In this document: positions 1-11,753 of the stretch, piece after piece | Layout of the letters: each line of letters opens with the position of its first letter | Numbering within the stretch: the stretch's first letter is position 1 | DNA from: Tetrastigma voinierianum | Lineage: Eukaryota; Streptophyta; Magnoliopsida; Vitales; Vitaceae | Assembly (NCBI GenBank): GCA_016808115.1 | Contig: JAEQBH010007412.1 | Location: forward strand, 1 to 64,000 | Length of the DNA: 64,000 bases | Direction of reading: 5' to 3' | Notes under the pieces: model-generated | Seen by the model: only the letters and a program-made list of their open reading frames with translations | Told to the model about the DNA's origin: nothing | Databases searched by the model: none | Position numbers and translations under genes: made by a program

Positions 1-1158
1 TTTGCACATTAAGATCCCTGCTATTCTACTAATCGCATTTTGTGGCTAATTTTGTAGTTTTTGCAAACTATTTATGCCGAAATTATTGAGTCGATCCAAG
101 CACGAAGAATTCGAGTCAAACTCAACATGTGATCAGATCCCGTATGAAAGAAGAGCAAAAAGTGAAGAAAAATGGAGCACTGCAAAATTGCATCCTGCTG
201 ACACTGTTCATGCCTCCAGCACTGTTCACCACTTTTGCTACTATTCCTTCCCCGTTTACCCGCTGGTTATTCTCTTTCGTTTTTTTTCCTTTTTCCCCAT
301 TGTAATAGGTTTTGCAATGTATTTTGTAAGTTTTGAGGGCTTTGATAATTCCTAAAAGACCCGAGCTCTTGTTAGGGCGCATATCGATAATTTTGGGGCT
401 TCCGGCTTTCCCGCTTCTCCCAACACAGCCAACGCCGTTTCCCACTTCCCGGGCGACCCGATACACCCTCACGGATGTGACTGGAAGGATGGCGACTAAA
501 ACCGTTCCTCCTTGGCGAGAAGAGGTACGCTTTGAGCATGAAATCCCAGGTATTGGAGGTCTATTTTTCCTACCAATTGATCCTTTGTCGTCGTGTTCTC
601 TTTTAGCGGTGTAGATCCCTTGATTCATGTGTTGAATGGTCGAGTACTTGGTAATCTTTAATGTGATGCTTATTACTAGATCTCATTGATGTTCATTAGT
701 TATCATTTATTTACCCATTGTAATGGGTCAAGGAGACTCGTTGGCCCATTGAGAACATAAATGGCTAGTGAATGCCATTTTCAAGGATAATTATTTTGGG
801 TTGGTTTTATAGCTATTGAAGATGGGTTCGAGGAGATGACCAGCATAGAGTAGTCACCAGATCAGGGACCTCAGTATGACCCGGTAGAACTGCATCCGAT
901 GGCTGACAGTTCAAGGAGTTATATTTTTCATTATTTTTCTTATTTTACTTCATTTTATTTCCAATTTTCATCATCAAAACCCTCTTAATCCCATAATCAG
1001 ACCAGTCCACCAATTTTAATCTCACTATCAGTCATTTGTCTGAAAACTCATCCCACCGTGTTGACCTAGAGCATTATCTATGATAGCTTTGCTACACAGT
1101 GGAGGAATTTGGGATATAAATATTGTTGATTAAGAACACCCTACGCCAGTACGAATCA
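1..1158 (+). mobile_element. Partial 5' LTR of pol-less Athila-like element F
   Basis: This is the right-hand part of a long terminal repeat; its start lies before the window. It matches the 3' LTR of the same element (11160-11753): the stretches at 1-350 and 11251-11570 are nearly collinear, as are 980-1158 and 11600-11753. It also matches, more weakly and in reverse, the LTRs at 3971-5637, 9038-10689 and 51832-53329. The end is set by the shared CGAATCA at 1152-1158, the terminus in every copy. The middle part (about 360-980), with the matching stretch around 640-740, is missing from this element's own 3' LTR. Open frames here are not conserved between copies and are not coding. Family assignment is by comparison within the window. 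Confidence 0.8.
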
Positions 1159-2708
1159 AATGAGTAATTCGCAGGATGGTGCCTAAGTGCATTTAATGAG
1201 TTGTGGAACACTTATTGATCATCTAAATCTCTTGAGTAATTCACTTTTATATTTTCACGTCATTTTTCCCACTTTTGTTTCATTCGTATAAAAAATAAAA
1301 AAAGTTGTTGAGAGATTTGTTTTGTGTTGCCTTTGTTTTCTTTGCGAATCCATTCCAGTGGATTAGAAATCTAGGAGGCGGTTGGGCTAGACTGATCTCC
1401 TGAACACAGATGAATTTGAATTATGACCAAATGGAAGAGGAGAAACGTACGGTCGTACCACATGGAGAAAAATACCATGGTGCATACTGCTCCATGAGGG
1501 ATTCTGAGACACCTTCCCGTGGCGGGAATCAACAACCGGTTGAGGGAGAAATCGAGCCGTCTAGGTTCGTAAGAGGTATAGAAACCCTCCATGGATGAGT
1601 GCACCCTCTACATGGTTCCCCGAAGTGCACCATATGAAAATACTTCTGACCACAGTTAGGGGGAACCACCTGAATTCCTCGCGGGAATCGGGACCTCCAC
1701 AGTATGCACCTCACCATATATCCATATTATAGCCTTGACTCCTCGACCACCCGGCCTGCAGTTATCCTCTTGATGAGGCTCATCACGAACTGACATTTGT
1801 GGATGCTTTTTATAGAGGACGGAGGTGAATGTCCAGACGATCAAGGGTGACATAATGGAGAAAAATTAACATAGTAGAGCCCCACTGAACAAGGGTGGAT
1901 GAGCGAGTTCGAAGGCGAAGTCAGTGAAAAGTGCAGCATCTTTGATGTCTATTCAAAGCTCAATATTGATTGTTCCTCCAGATGGGGAGAACCACGGAGG
2001 GAGGAGTGTATTTTTGTGAACCGGCACGAAATGCAACCTCAGGGAATTGATGCAAGAACCGTGCAAGGGGATCCTGACCTACCAGTAGGAAAAACAGGAA
2101 GCCAGAGAGGAAAGGGACAGGGAAGAGCAAGGCTTACCATACTTTGATCCCATAAATTTGGACAATTATCACTACCTAACTAAAACAACCACTTCCAATC
2201 CCGACATGCACATGCCAGGCCTGATTCACCCAAAACTCACTGCAGCAAGCTAGGCCATCCCACCTTCTTCTCTTTCAATCTTGCAGGAAGTTGGTAGTGC
2301 TCAGATTTTGCCACATCACAAAGGAATTGGCGGGTGCTGTCTTTGCGTAGCATAGTGGATGGTTTGAATGTTGGTTCCAGGATTGAACTTGCGAACCTCG
2401 GCATTTACAGCTCAGCGGTTCAGCCCGGCCTCAAAGTCTTGAGGAATTGGGTTGGAGACGCAATCTCCCCCGACTTTTTATTTTCATTTTCTTGTCTTAT
2501 TTATTTTATTATGTTTTATTTTTATTTCTTAATTTCTTCTTAGATTTTCTCTAATTTTTATTTAATGTTTGTTTTAGATTAATTTTCAATTTTAAATTTT
2601 TTTAAGTGTTTATTTTTCGGGTCCAGTGAAATTGTGATTGCAAAAAATTCACGACACATTATAACGGGTTTGATTTTTGCTCAACATGCGATATTTTGTC
2701 TGTTTGTG

Positions 2709-2781
<73 letters not shown>

Positions 2782-3970
2782 ATTATTTATTTATTTATTT
2801 ATTTATTTGTTATTTGAAAAAATAAATAAACTAAATAAACAAAATATTTAAAAATAAAATAAAATAAAATTTGGCGGTGCTAAATTTTGCAGCAGTAAGA
2901 AACTGCCTGCGAATTATCATGAGGTTAGAGAGTACTACAGCAAACCAGGTCGCGCATCTCGATTTTGTTTAGCTCATAACTTTTCATCGAAACTCAGTTT
3001 TCGAAGTTCTTGATACATTGGAAATCTTAGAGTGTAGAATCTAAATCTTGAAGAACACTTTTAAATTATTATGAAGGTTTAATTTTAAAAAATGATCCAA
3101 CTAGTCACTTTTTTTTCCTCTCTCTTTTCTTCTCACAGCTTTGTTTATTTGAGCGAGAATGGGTGAATAGGTCTCGATGGAAGCTTCATGAAGTCTCCTA
3201 TCCAACAACGAGCCTTTTATCTTATCAAGGGTGGCACTTCCTTCTCCTAACTCCAGGTCATTCACGGACAATGTGACATTTTGGTTGGGAGGTAGTGAAG
3301 AAGTTACTGTTATTTATGTTTTTGTTATTATTTTGACAAGCCATTTCGTGATGTTTAGTGGCTTCTTGGTTTCCTTTAATGAACACGTTATATTATCGAC
3401 TTACTTTTTCAAAGTGCACCCATTTTTGTTTTGCCTAGCTGCCGGTTTGAAAAATTGAAACCTTTGTCCAATTCTATTGATGGCAGATTGGTTCCATGCG
3501 GTTGAGTGGATGATAAGTTGAATTCTTGCTTCTTCGACTTTTTTTCTTCCACCTTTAGCTAACTCACACCACCAGTGCACATCGAGGTTTCTTCAGCTAA
3601 CTTTGAAAAGCGCCTAACCTCCTAAGCCTTGCGATAACTTCCTACCCTAGTTTAAGTTGACCACCTTTAATGGACAGGACCCCCGTGAATGAGGCTACAG
3701 TGTCTTTCGAGGAAGAATAAAATAAGAGAAAATAAAGGCAAGAAAAAGAAGAAAAATTGCAACGCTTTGCTTGCCTTGAAACGAAACACAGGTCAGGGTA
3801 TGTAAACGAAAACCTTTAAGCTTAGGTGCCCTAAGCCAAGCGGTTGGGAGCCAGACTTAACTCATACGGGTGAATGGGTGGAGTTTTAGCAGTTGTAGAT
3901 ATTTGGAGTCTCGAAATCATTGGATCTGGGTTAAACTGAAGAGTTAATTGAAAGACCCGCATGACTTAGG
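1159..3970 (+). mobile_element. Internal region of element F, first part (gag-position relic, no pol)
   Basis: This is the left part of the internal domain of element F. It is collinear in reverse with 5638-9037 of element R: the leader at 1165-1260 matches 8940-9037, the open stretch at 1410-1620 matches about 8680-8850, the AT-rich stretch at 2490-2600 matches 7660-7770, and 3090-3970 matches 6050-6970. Short open segments at 1410-1598 and 1899-2147 occupy the place where Athila-type gag begins. I see no recognisable gag core and no protease, RT or integrase motif. The element therefore looks non-autonomous, about 3.3 kb inside two LTRs once R is removed. At 3970 the sequence stops in its 3' untranslated part and resumes at 10690. 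Confidence 0.7.
2711..2778. repeat. (AT)n microsatellite followed by TTAT/TTTA repeats
   Basis: A run of about 33 AT units is followed by ATT and TTTA repeats to about 2810. It lies in the AT-rich part of element F. The matching part of element R (about 7200-7400) has A/T-rich repeats but no long (AT)n, so the expansion is specific to this copy. The open frame through it is low-complexity and not a gene. Confidence 0.95.
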
Positions 3971-4919
3971 TGATTCGTGCCCACGATAGGTGATACGGAA
4001 TCAACAAAATTTGTATCCTAAGTTCCTCTCTTATAGTAGTCAAACTCTTCTTGATGCAGTGTGATCACAAGATTCGAACACATGGATGGTTTTTCTTCGG
4101 TACAATTGATTTAAGTGGGGTAAAAATAGGTATATTCGTTTGGATTTTATGGTGATGACTAACATGATGGGTTGGTGGTTTGCAAGCGAAAAGAAATAAA
4201 ATAAAATGTAAAATAGGAACTCCTTGAAGCACATTTGGGCCCTTTGGGTTTTAAGGTCCCTAGAGCTATTGAGGGTCAGGTTCATTCCTCGTTGGGGGAG
4301 GATGACATATAGTCATTTCCGACAGGATCTTCATTCTTTAAAAACTAAACCTTAATAATTTTCCTTTTGATTGAAAGCATTTATTTTTAGCATTTATGGT
4401 TCCTACGGTGAAAGCTATCACCTTGTCCATCTCCTACAATGACTAAGTAAAAGTGACTAATGAGTCTGGTGGATCTAATGATAAATCACTTGAACCCTAA
4501 AAGATTACCAAGTATTGATAAAGAGGATGCATCAAATGAAAATATAACCCTTAATCTACCTCAGTGGCTCGTAAATGACAACTAATGGATATTAGTGTTT
4601 AAAGCTATGAATACGCGGCCTAAAAGCTTGCCCAGTGCCAGCTAAAGTACATCAGCTTTAAACCTAGGTTAGAAATTTAGGAACCAAAATGTCAAAACCA
4701 GTGCACGTGAAAAGCAGGGACCACCGTGACCTTCAAATCCTACCCCCGGCAACGCTGCTGGAGGAAGGGTTTTGCCGCTCATCCTCCAGTTGTCATCTTA
4801 GGTGTTTGGCACCCAAATATAAGTGAGAAGGGAGAGAAAGAGAGAAAAGCGGAGCAAAATATAGAAAAGATACGTCTTGAAAGACAAATGAAAAGTTAGG
4901 GTTACAAAAAGCTATAAGT

Positions 4920-4932
4920 TGGCTTATATAGC
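4920..4932 (-). promoter_or_regulatory. LTR TATA box, conserved in three copies
   Basis: On the minus strand this reads GGCTATATAAGCC. The same TATATAAG core occurs at the same place in the other two LTR copies (about 9981-9992 and 52688-52700), although surrounding positions have diverged. A TATA box inside an LTR marks the probable start of the element's transcript; the transcription start itself cannot be read. Confidence 0.55.
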
Positions 4933-5139
4933 CATAAAAGAGGTGTGAAATACCAAAATACCAAAAATATAAGATTACAATAGGGACAAGTAGAGATTAT
5001 AAAGCGAAGTCGTTTTGGATCAAAAACAAAGGCGGCAATTTATTGTCATAGTGAATTTGGCTATGATGCAGAGCCACTCTGACTAGAAAATTACGGGCAT
5101 AGCGGGTGTTTTCAGCTGTACCCCACGATAACTTTCTAC

Positions 5140-5275
5140 ACATGATGTGAATTTTAAGCTATGATAGCGAAATTTACATTGAAATTTAAGCTATCATAGC
5201 GAAATTATGGCATAGCGAAAATTTCGCTGGGGTTGCGAAAATTTAGCTATGCCATAGCAAAATTCACTGTTCCCC
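5140..5275. repeat. Cluster of GCTATCATAGCGAAA palindromic words
   Basis: The near-palindrome TTTCGCTATGATAGCGAAA and its variants occur several times in both orientations. The same cluster is present in the other two R-type LTRs (about 10105-10320 and 52815-53010), with different copy number and order, and in weaker form inside the R internal region at about 7080-7190. It is absent from the F LTRs, so it is a lineage-specific LTR module. Confidence 0.8.
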
Positions 5276-5637
5276 TATGCTGGATCCTGCGGCTACTGTT
5301 CCATTGCCCACTGTTCCCTGCATCCTGCATCCTGCATCCTGCAGCTTGCTATTTTTTTCTATTTTCTTCATGCTTTGAAATTCTTCATTCGGCTTCTTTG
5401 AAGTGATAGAAGACCATGAAATTGATGGAAATCAACTTGGAGCTTTGGTTATGATTGGATTGACACGATAATTTGGCTTCAGTGCGCAAAAGCCCATCAA
5501 AACGACCTCATAATGCAATTAAGTGCAATAGGGACCGAACATGTCAATTAGGTTAATTATAACAATTAGTACACACAAAAGCGCTCGAAGCCTATTAAAA
5601 TATAGGGTTCAAAATAGCACTTTGGGCACTAATCCCA

Positions 5638-8600
5638 CCCCCAAGCCAGGCACATTGCTAGTCCCTTAGCAATGCGAAGAAAATAAAGAGAGCATAAAAT
5701 GATAACAAAATAATGTTCACAAGTACCTGTTCAAAACTGTGAATGAGTAATGCATAACCAAGTAAATAATCAATGCACGTGTCCAATAACTATCATGAGA
5801 GAATGAGTGCCATAAAAAAAGATTGAGTATCAAAAAAGAGTCTCCATCTCGAGTATCAACCAGAGAAATTTCCACCAAAATCTAAAGTGTTTGTTTGATC
5901 GGTTCACCAAATAATAAGCGCCTAAGTTGCCTCTCCCCGAAACCTAGCTACTACCATGACTTAGCATGCCTCACTGCTTAAATAGATCGGGACCCACCTC
6001 TTGTTACAATTCTTTTTTTTTTTCGATTTGTAGGGTGCAATCTTTGAGGTCGACAGAAAGTCCGTAACGGGGATGCAGATGACTCCAAACCAAATTAAGG
6101 CTTAAGGGCAAGTCATGGGATCTTTTCGACCCGCAAAATCGGGTTTCACCACGGACTTGAATGATTCGAGACTCCGGCACCTACAACTTCCTTTCAACTC
6201 CACTATCCACCCATGTGGCGAGCACTAGAGTCGGTGGCTTGACTAATTGAAGGTTTAGAGACCTTCAGGCTTTGAGAAGCTTTGCCATATACCCCTGGGA
6301 CCGTGCTCGGGTTTCAAGGTAAAGCATTGCAATATTTATTCTTTTTCTTTTCTTTTCTTTTTTTACGAAGAGTACCATTATTCTTTCCACGCAACCTAAT
6401 GAGCGGTCCAGTGAAACTAATTAGGTTATACAAAGTAAAGGGGTTCTTGGGTTTCGGCCTATCGTATGAAACTTAATGTGCTCGTGTGGTTAGTTAAGGT
6501 GGAAAGAAAAAGGTTGAAGCAGCTTAAGAATTCAACTAATGATCCACTCAATTAGCGTGAGCCGTCCCCAACATCAATAGGGTGGAATAAATTTTCAATT
6601 TTCAAACTGAGCTGGCGAAACACCCTGAAAATTTTGGTTGCAAAACGGGTCCAAATTTTGAAAAAAGTAAGTTGTTTTAATTATATGTGACTTTATAGAA
6701 AGAGACTTAAACAAGCCACTTGAATATCACAAAATGGGCTTGCACAAAATAGTACAAAAGAATAATGCAAAAGCAAAAGCCAGCCCATTAACTCACGATG
6801 CGACATCTCAGGTGCTGTCAGAAATGGGGCTCGGATTGGAAAATTAGAAGAAGTGTTACGAGATGTGATCATTTTTGGATTAGAAGCCGCCGGCTTTCCA
6901 TGACATAGTCTTCCGTTTGGGCTTCAAATAAACAAGTTGGGGAAGAAAAAGAGGAAAAAAAGTGACCCAGGTTGGAGCGTTTTAATAACATTATAGAATT
7001 TCTAAAGTATCTTTCAAGCCATGTTGGATTCCTGCTCTAAAGCTTAAGTGTTATCAGCTGGAGGTCAAGAGTGGGCTGTGAAAAAATTTCGCTGGCGCTA
7101 GCGAACTTTAAGCTAGTTATGAACTATTCATGCTTGAACTTTTCGCTATCATGTGAGTACTAAGCTAGCTTAGCGAAAATACTATGTCTGAAACCTTTTT
7201 TTTTATAAAATAAAATAATTAATAAATAAAAATAAAATAAAATAAAATAATAAAAATAAAACATTTTTTAGAATAGAATTTATATATAAAAATAAAATAA
7301 TATTTTTTTAATTTTTTTAAATAGAGATAAAAATAATATATAAAAAAGTAAAACAAGCGTTTTTTTAATATATAAAATATATAAATAAAGCAAAATGAAA
7401 CATTGTGCGTTGTTTGTCCTTTAGTAGGCCTGATTTTTTATTGAAACATGAAATTTAAACTAATAACCAATAAAAATTTAAGCTATGCTAACAAATTATT
7501 CATTATATGAGGGAAATTTTCTCATTTGAAAAATTTATTATACTCATGAGTACTGCATCATTTCTTCATTCACCTTCTCGATCTTCAATTAGGGCTTCAA
7601 AATTTCAGCTGTAAAGAGTATGCAGGAAAATTAAAAATTGCAGAAAAATGAAGAATTAATCAAAATTAAGCAAAAATTAGAAAATCTAGAGAGAAAATTA
7701 ATAAAATCAAATAAAAATCTACGATAAAATAAATAAAACAAGAAAAATTAAAGAAGCAAAAAAGTGGAGGCGGTCTTACACAGTCCTGTGGGCCTTTGAA
7801 ATTTCTCTTAAAAACTAGCGGAGCTTAGAAATCTTGGGATTCGGGTGCTCCCGACTCAGGCGCTCGGGCTCTTTGTTGTGCCATCTGATGTAAGCCATTG
7901 CTTATGTCTTTGATGGCAGTGGCAAGTGCATCTGGAGGCCACTAATCTCTTGAAGTTTTGCATGAGCGACGGTGATCGTTGGACTTGCTTTGGGAGCGGT
8001 TGGTGCGAGGTTTTGAGAGTTTCTTCTGAGTTGGTGGCGAGCCTCTTGTTTTGGCGATTGGGTGCATCAGGTGGCTGGCGGTAGCACTAGGATTCGTTAA
8101 TGGGAGATTGGTTGGAGGTAGCTTTTGTGGTTCTTTAGCCCATCGGCTACCCTCACTCAATCAGTAAAGCGATGATTTCTTCTTGGTTCTCCCTTGGAAA
8201 AACAACATCACACATATCGAGGATTCGGCCGATCTAACCGAGATAATTTAATAAAATCCTCTATAAGCTCCACAGTGTGTTTGTTGTTCTGCTGCTCCTC
8301 TGCCTTCATGTTGATCGAAGCACCATCCTTCTAGATTTTCTTCCTCTTGATGACAAGGCGATTATTGAGCTTCAGATGTCGTTCTTACGGGATGTCAATT
8401 TTTATCAATTGCACTTTAAGCCATCAAAATATCTTGTTCGGGGAGCTCTCTCTGTGTCGGTTTCACGATTAACTGGGATCTGACCACTTTGCTCCTCTAT
8501 GAAATTATCCACTTGTTTGCTTTCCAGTTAGGGATGGCTTATTGACAGGGGATGGGGTTGGTAGTTCTTCTTGAGAAGTGGGGAGCATAATATGGAGGTT

Positions 8601-9037
8601 CGAGTATCTTGTGTGGGGTCTTGGTTCCAGCAGAGGAGTTGTGTGATTCATTTGCTATACGGTTCAAACACTACCATGGTGAACTCATCCATTGGTTTCT
8701 ATAGTCCTCATGGACGCATATTTCATTTAGTTTCTCTCCATGGGTTGTGACCACACTTATGGAAGGTTCCTATAGTCCTCATTGTCTATATATGCTCTAG
8801 GGGTACTCTCCACGGAGCCTCACTATATTGTTCTCCCTCTTCATTTGGTCGATTCAAACCCGAACGGTCGATCCCATAGTAGAAATAAAGCTAGACCACA
8901 GACGACACATCTGCGAGTTTTTTTAATGAAAATAAAATAGCGGTAAAATATAAAGCAATTCACCGATGCACTTGTGATGGGGATGCAAGTATTCCACAAC
9001 TCGTCAAATGCACTTAGGCACCATCAGAACAGCCATT
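5638..9037 (-). mobile_element. Internal region of element R (no pol)
   Basis: This is about 3.4 kb between the two LTRs of R, in reverse orientation to element F. The right end (8940-9037) is the leader after the 5' LTR. About 7900-8880 corresponds to the gag-position segment of F, with only short broken frames on either strand (for example 7942-8160 on -). About 7200-7760 is AT-rich. 5638-6310 is the untranslated tract before the 3' LTR, containing the CTAGTCCCTTAGCA context that also precedes the LTR of the gypsy element at 23.3 kb. No RT, integrase, RNase H or protease motif was found in either strand. The internal length matches F, so the lack of pol appears to be a family trait rather than a deletion in one copy. 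Confidence 0.72.
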
Positions 9038-10689
9038 TGATTCGTGCCACGGTAAAGGTGATCTGGAATCAGCAAAGGGTTTGTATCCTAAGTTCCTCCT
9101 ATGTAGTAAACTCTTGCATTGGTGGTCTAGGGTCAAACACAGGGATGGGTTTTCTTCGTACAATTGATTTAAGTGAAGTCAAAAATGGTGAATTTGGTTT
9201 GGATTTTAAGGTGAGTGATAACAGGGGTTGATTGGTTTCTGTTTGAAAAGAAATAAATAAAATGTAAAAGAACTCAGCGAAGCATTGGGCCCTTTGGGTT
9301 TAAGGTCCCCAGAAATCGCTAGAGGTCCGGTTCATTTCCTCGCGTTGGGAGGATGACGCCACCAATCATTTGAGGCGGATCTTCATTTAACTTTAAAGCT
9401 AAACCCCTAATAATTTCCTTTTGATTGAAGCTTGTTATTTAGCATTTATAGTTTTCGTTGAAAAGCTATCACCTTGATCCATCCTACAATGAACTAATGA
9501 ATCTCATGATCTAATGATAAGCATCCATCGAACCCTAAAAGATTACCAAGTATCAACAAAGAGATGCATAAAAATGAAATATATCCCCTTAACCTACCTC
9601 AGTGGCTCGTAACGGGTAATCCACGATATAGTGTATCTAAAGCTATGAATACACTAAACCCTAAAAGCTTGCCGCAAGTATCGCCAAAGAAAGTACATCA
9701 AAAGCTTTAAACCCAGTTAAATCTGGGAACCAAATGTCAAAACCTCAAGGCGTGAAAAATGTAGAACCACCAAAGAGCCTCTTCGTGATCCTACTCCCCA
9801 ACAACTCCACTCTAAGGAGGAAAGGGTTTTGGCTTGCTCATCCTCTAAGTTGTCATCCTCGAGGTGTCTAAATCAAGTAAAGTGAGAGAAAGAGTGAGAA
9901 AGAAGTAGAGAAAACTGAACAAATGAAAAGCTCAAGGTATTAAAGCTTCAAATGAAAAGTTGTGGTTACAAAGCTATGGCAGCTTATATAAAATTGCAGA
10001 CAAGAGGTGCTTTAAATACCAAAATACCAAAATATATGATTACAATAGGACAAATGGAATTATACAAAACGGTCGTTGGATCAAAAACAAAGTGAAGCAC
10101 TCGCTTATGCATAGTGAATTTCGCTATCATACGGGGTTCTTGTTATGATAGAAATTTCGCTATCATAGCGAAATTACAGCATAGCAAAATTTTCGCTATG
10201 CACTTAACTTTCGCTATGATAGCGAATTTCGCTTATGATAATAATTATAGCGAAAATTGGTATCATAGCGAAATATGGCATAATGATACTCTCACTGAGA
10301 TTGCTAAAATTTCTGCTCATGCCATAAATAAATTACTGCTCCCCCCGGCGCTGATCCCCGCTACTGCCTCCATTGCCCACTGCTTCCCATCCCTGATCCC
10401 GCATCCCGCAGCCTTGCTATTTTTTTCTATTTTCATGCTTTGAAATTCTTCATTCCCACCAATAAATTGATGTAACACCATATTAAATTGATTTCAACCA
10501 ACCCAGACTTTCGTTATGATCGATTGACACGATAATGGCTTCCAATTCTCGCAAAACTATAAAACAACTCTAATGCAATTAGAAGTGCAAGGACCCGAAC
10601 ATGCCAATCGGGTTAATTATAACCATAGTACACAAAAGTGCTCAAACCTATCAAAAATAGAGTTCAAAATAGCACTAAGCACTAATCAC
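9038..10689 (-). mobile_element. 5' LTR of element R
   Basis: Starts with TGATTCGTGCC on the plus strand and ends with CACTAATCAC, the same termini as 3971-5637. The two LTRs of R differ by many small indels and substitutions over about 1.65 kb, so the insertion is not recent. Right of 10689 the sequence continues as interior of element F, exactly where the left flank at 3970 stopped. This defines R as a full-length insertion into F. Confidence 0.82.
10105..10320. repeat. GCTATCATAGCGAAA palindrome cluster, second LTR copy
   Basis: Repeated GCTATCATAGCGAAAT, GCTATGATAGCGAA and AGCGAAAT words on both strands, in the same LTR position as the cluster at 5140-5275. Number and order of the words differ from the other LTR of the same element, so this module changes faster than its surroundings. 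Confidence 0.8.
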
Positions 10690-11159
10690 TGTGCCCTAAA
10701 CCTTAATTGGTTGGGAGTCACCGTGTGATCCCCCTGCTCCATGGACTCGTGAGGTTGATTCCTCAAAGATTGCACCCCTACAACAAAAAAAAAAGAGCTG
10801 TGAATAAGAGGTCCCGATCTATTTAGGTTGGTTAGTGTCCTGCGTATAGTGAGTTTCGTCAGTGAGGCGCAGTTTCTGCCAGCTTATCATGAGAATCGGG
10901 TCAAACAAACATTTTAGGTTTTGGTGGAAGTATCTCGTTGATTTGCCAAGAAGGAGGCTCTTTTGATACTAAATTTTGTATGGCATTCATTCTCTCAAGA
11001 TAGTTATCAAAAGGCTTTGATGATTCTTACTTGTGTGGTTGGGCATTACTCTTTTCACAACCTTTGAAATATATATTTCAGGAACATAATTTTCATTTTG
11101 TTTATGCTCTCTTTCTTTCTTTTCTTTCATTGCAAGGACTAGCAATGTGCTAGTGTCAG
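10690..11159 (+). mobile_element. Internal region of element F, second part (tract before 3' LTR)
   Basis: This is the continuation of element F after the R insertion. It matches 53330-53830 and 5638-6130 in reverse. Left of R, F ends in a GACTTAGG stretch; here it resumes with GTGCCCTAAACC then TTAATTGGTTGGGAG. In the uninterrupted copy at about 53780-53830 (minus strand) these two pieces are adjacent. It ends in a GGACTAGCAATGTG context directly before the LTR, the expected place of the polypurine tract. Confidence 0.75.
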
Positions 11160-11753
11160 TGTGATTAGTGCCCAAAAAGTGCTATTTTGAACTCATTTAT
11201 TATAGGCTTTATGCTGCAGGAACAATCATTCTAATTAACCCAATTTGTACATTAAGGTCCCTGCTTATTCTATCACCGATTTTGTGGCTAATTTGTAGTT
11301 TTCTGCAAGCTATTATTTAAATTTGGTTGAGTCCATCCAAGCACGAAGAATTAGAGTCAAACTCAACATTGCATATCAGATCCCAGAAGAAAAGAAGAGC
11401 AAAAAGTGAAGAAAATGGAGCACTACAAAAATTGCATCCCCTCGATTAATCGTCACTACCAGGCACTGCTCCTTCATACGCCCGCTTGATTTTTGTCTCT
11501 TGGTTTTCTTTTCCTTTTTTCGCCCCATTGTAACAGGCTTACAATGTTATTTTGTACTTGCAAGGCTTAGCAAACCACAATCCAAACCAAATTCACCACT
11601 TTTAATTCCCACCTGTGTTTCATTTATGCCAAGAAAACTCATCCCTTGTTCGAATCTCTAGGGAATCTTTATAATGCAGTAGTTTGCTACTGCTAGTAGG
11701 AGGAATTCATGGATATAACATCATATCCTTGACCTCTACCGTGGAACGAATCA
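11160..11753 (+). mobile_element. 3' LTR of element F, internally deleted
   Basis: Starts with TGTGATTAGTG and ends with CGAATCA at 11753, the family termini. At about 594 bp it is far shorter than the ~1.65-kb R LTRs. Alignment with the 5' LTR shows that the part corresponding to about 360-980 is gone, with the break near 11570-11600. Together with 1-1158 this closes element F. Confidence 0.75.

Larger units (their letters stand above)
3971..5637 (-). mobile_element. 3' LTR of pol-less Athila-like element R
   Basis: This long terminal repeat lies on the minus strand. Its plus-strand left end TGATTCGTGCC is the shared LTR terminus. Its right end, CACTAATCCCA, corresponds to an LTR start of the TGTGATTAGTG type. 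It aligns over its whole length with 9038-10689 and with 51832-53329. It holds a conserved minus-strand TATA box and a cluster of GCTATGATAGCGAAA-type palindromes, and a short CATCCTG tandem near 5320-5345. The left flank (to 3970) is interior sequence of element F, not of R. No clean 5-bp target-site duplication can be read. Confidence 0.82.

Noticed and set aside
122..628. 168-residue open frame on -, the longest early frame
   Set aside because: It lies within an LTR, overlaps open frames on +, and is not kept open in the matching LTR at 11160-11753.
2634..2825. 63-residue open frame on +
   Set aside because: Most of it is translation of the (AT)n and TTTA microsatellite (Ile-Tyr repeats); not a gene.
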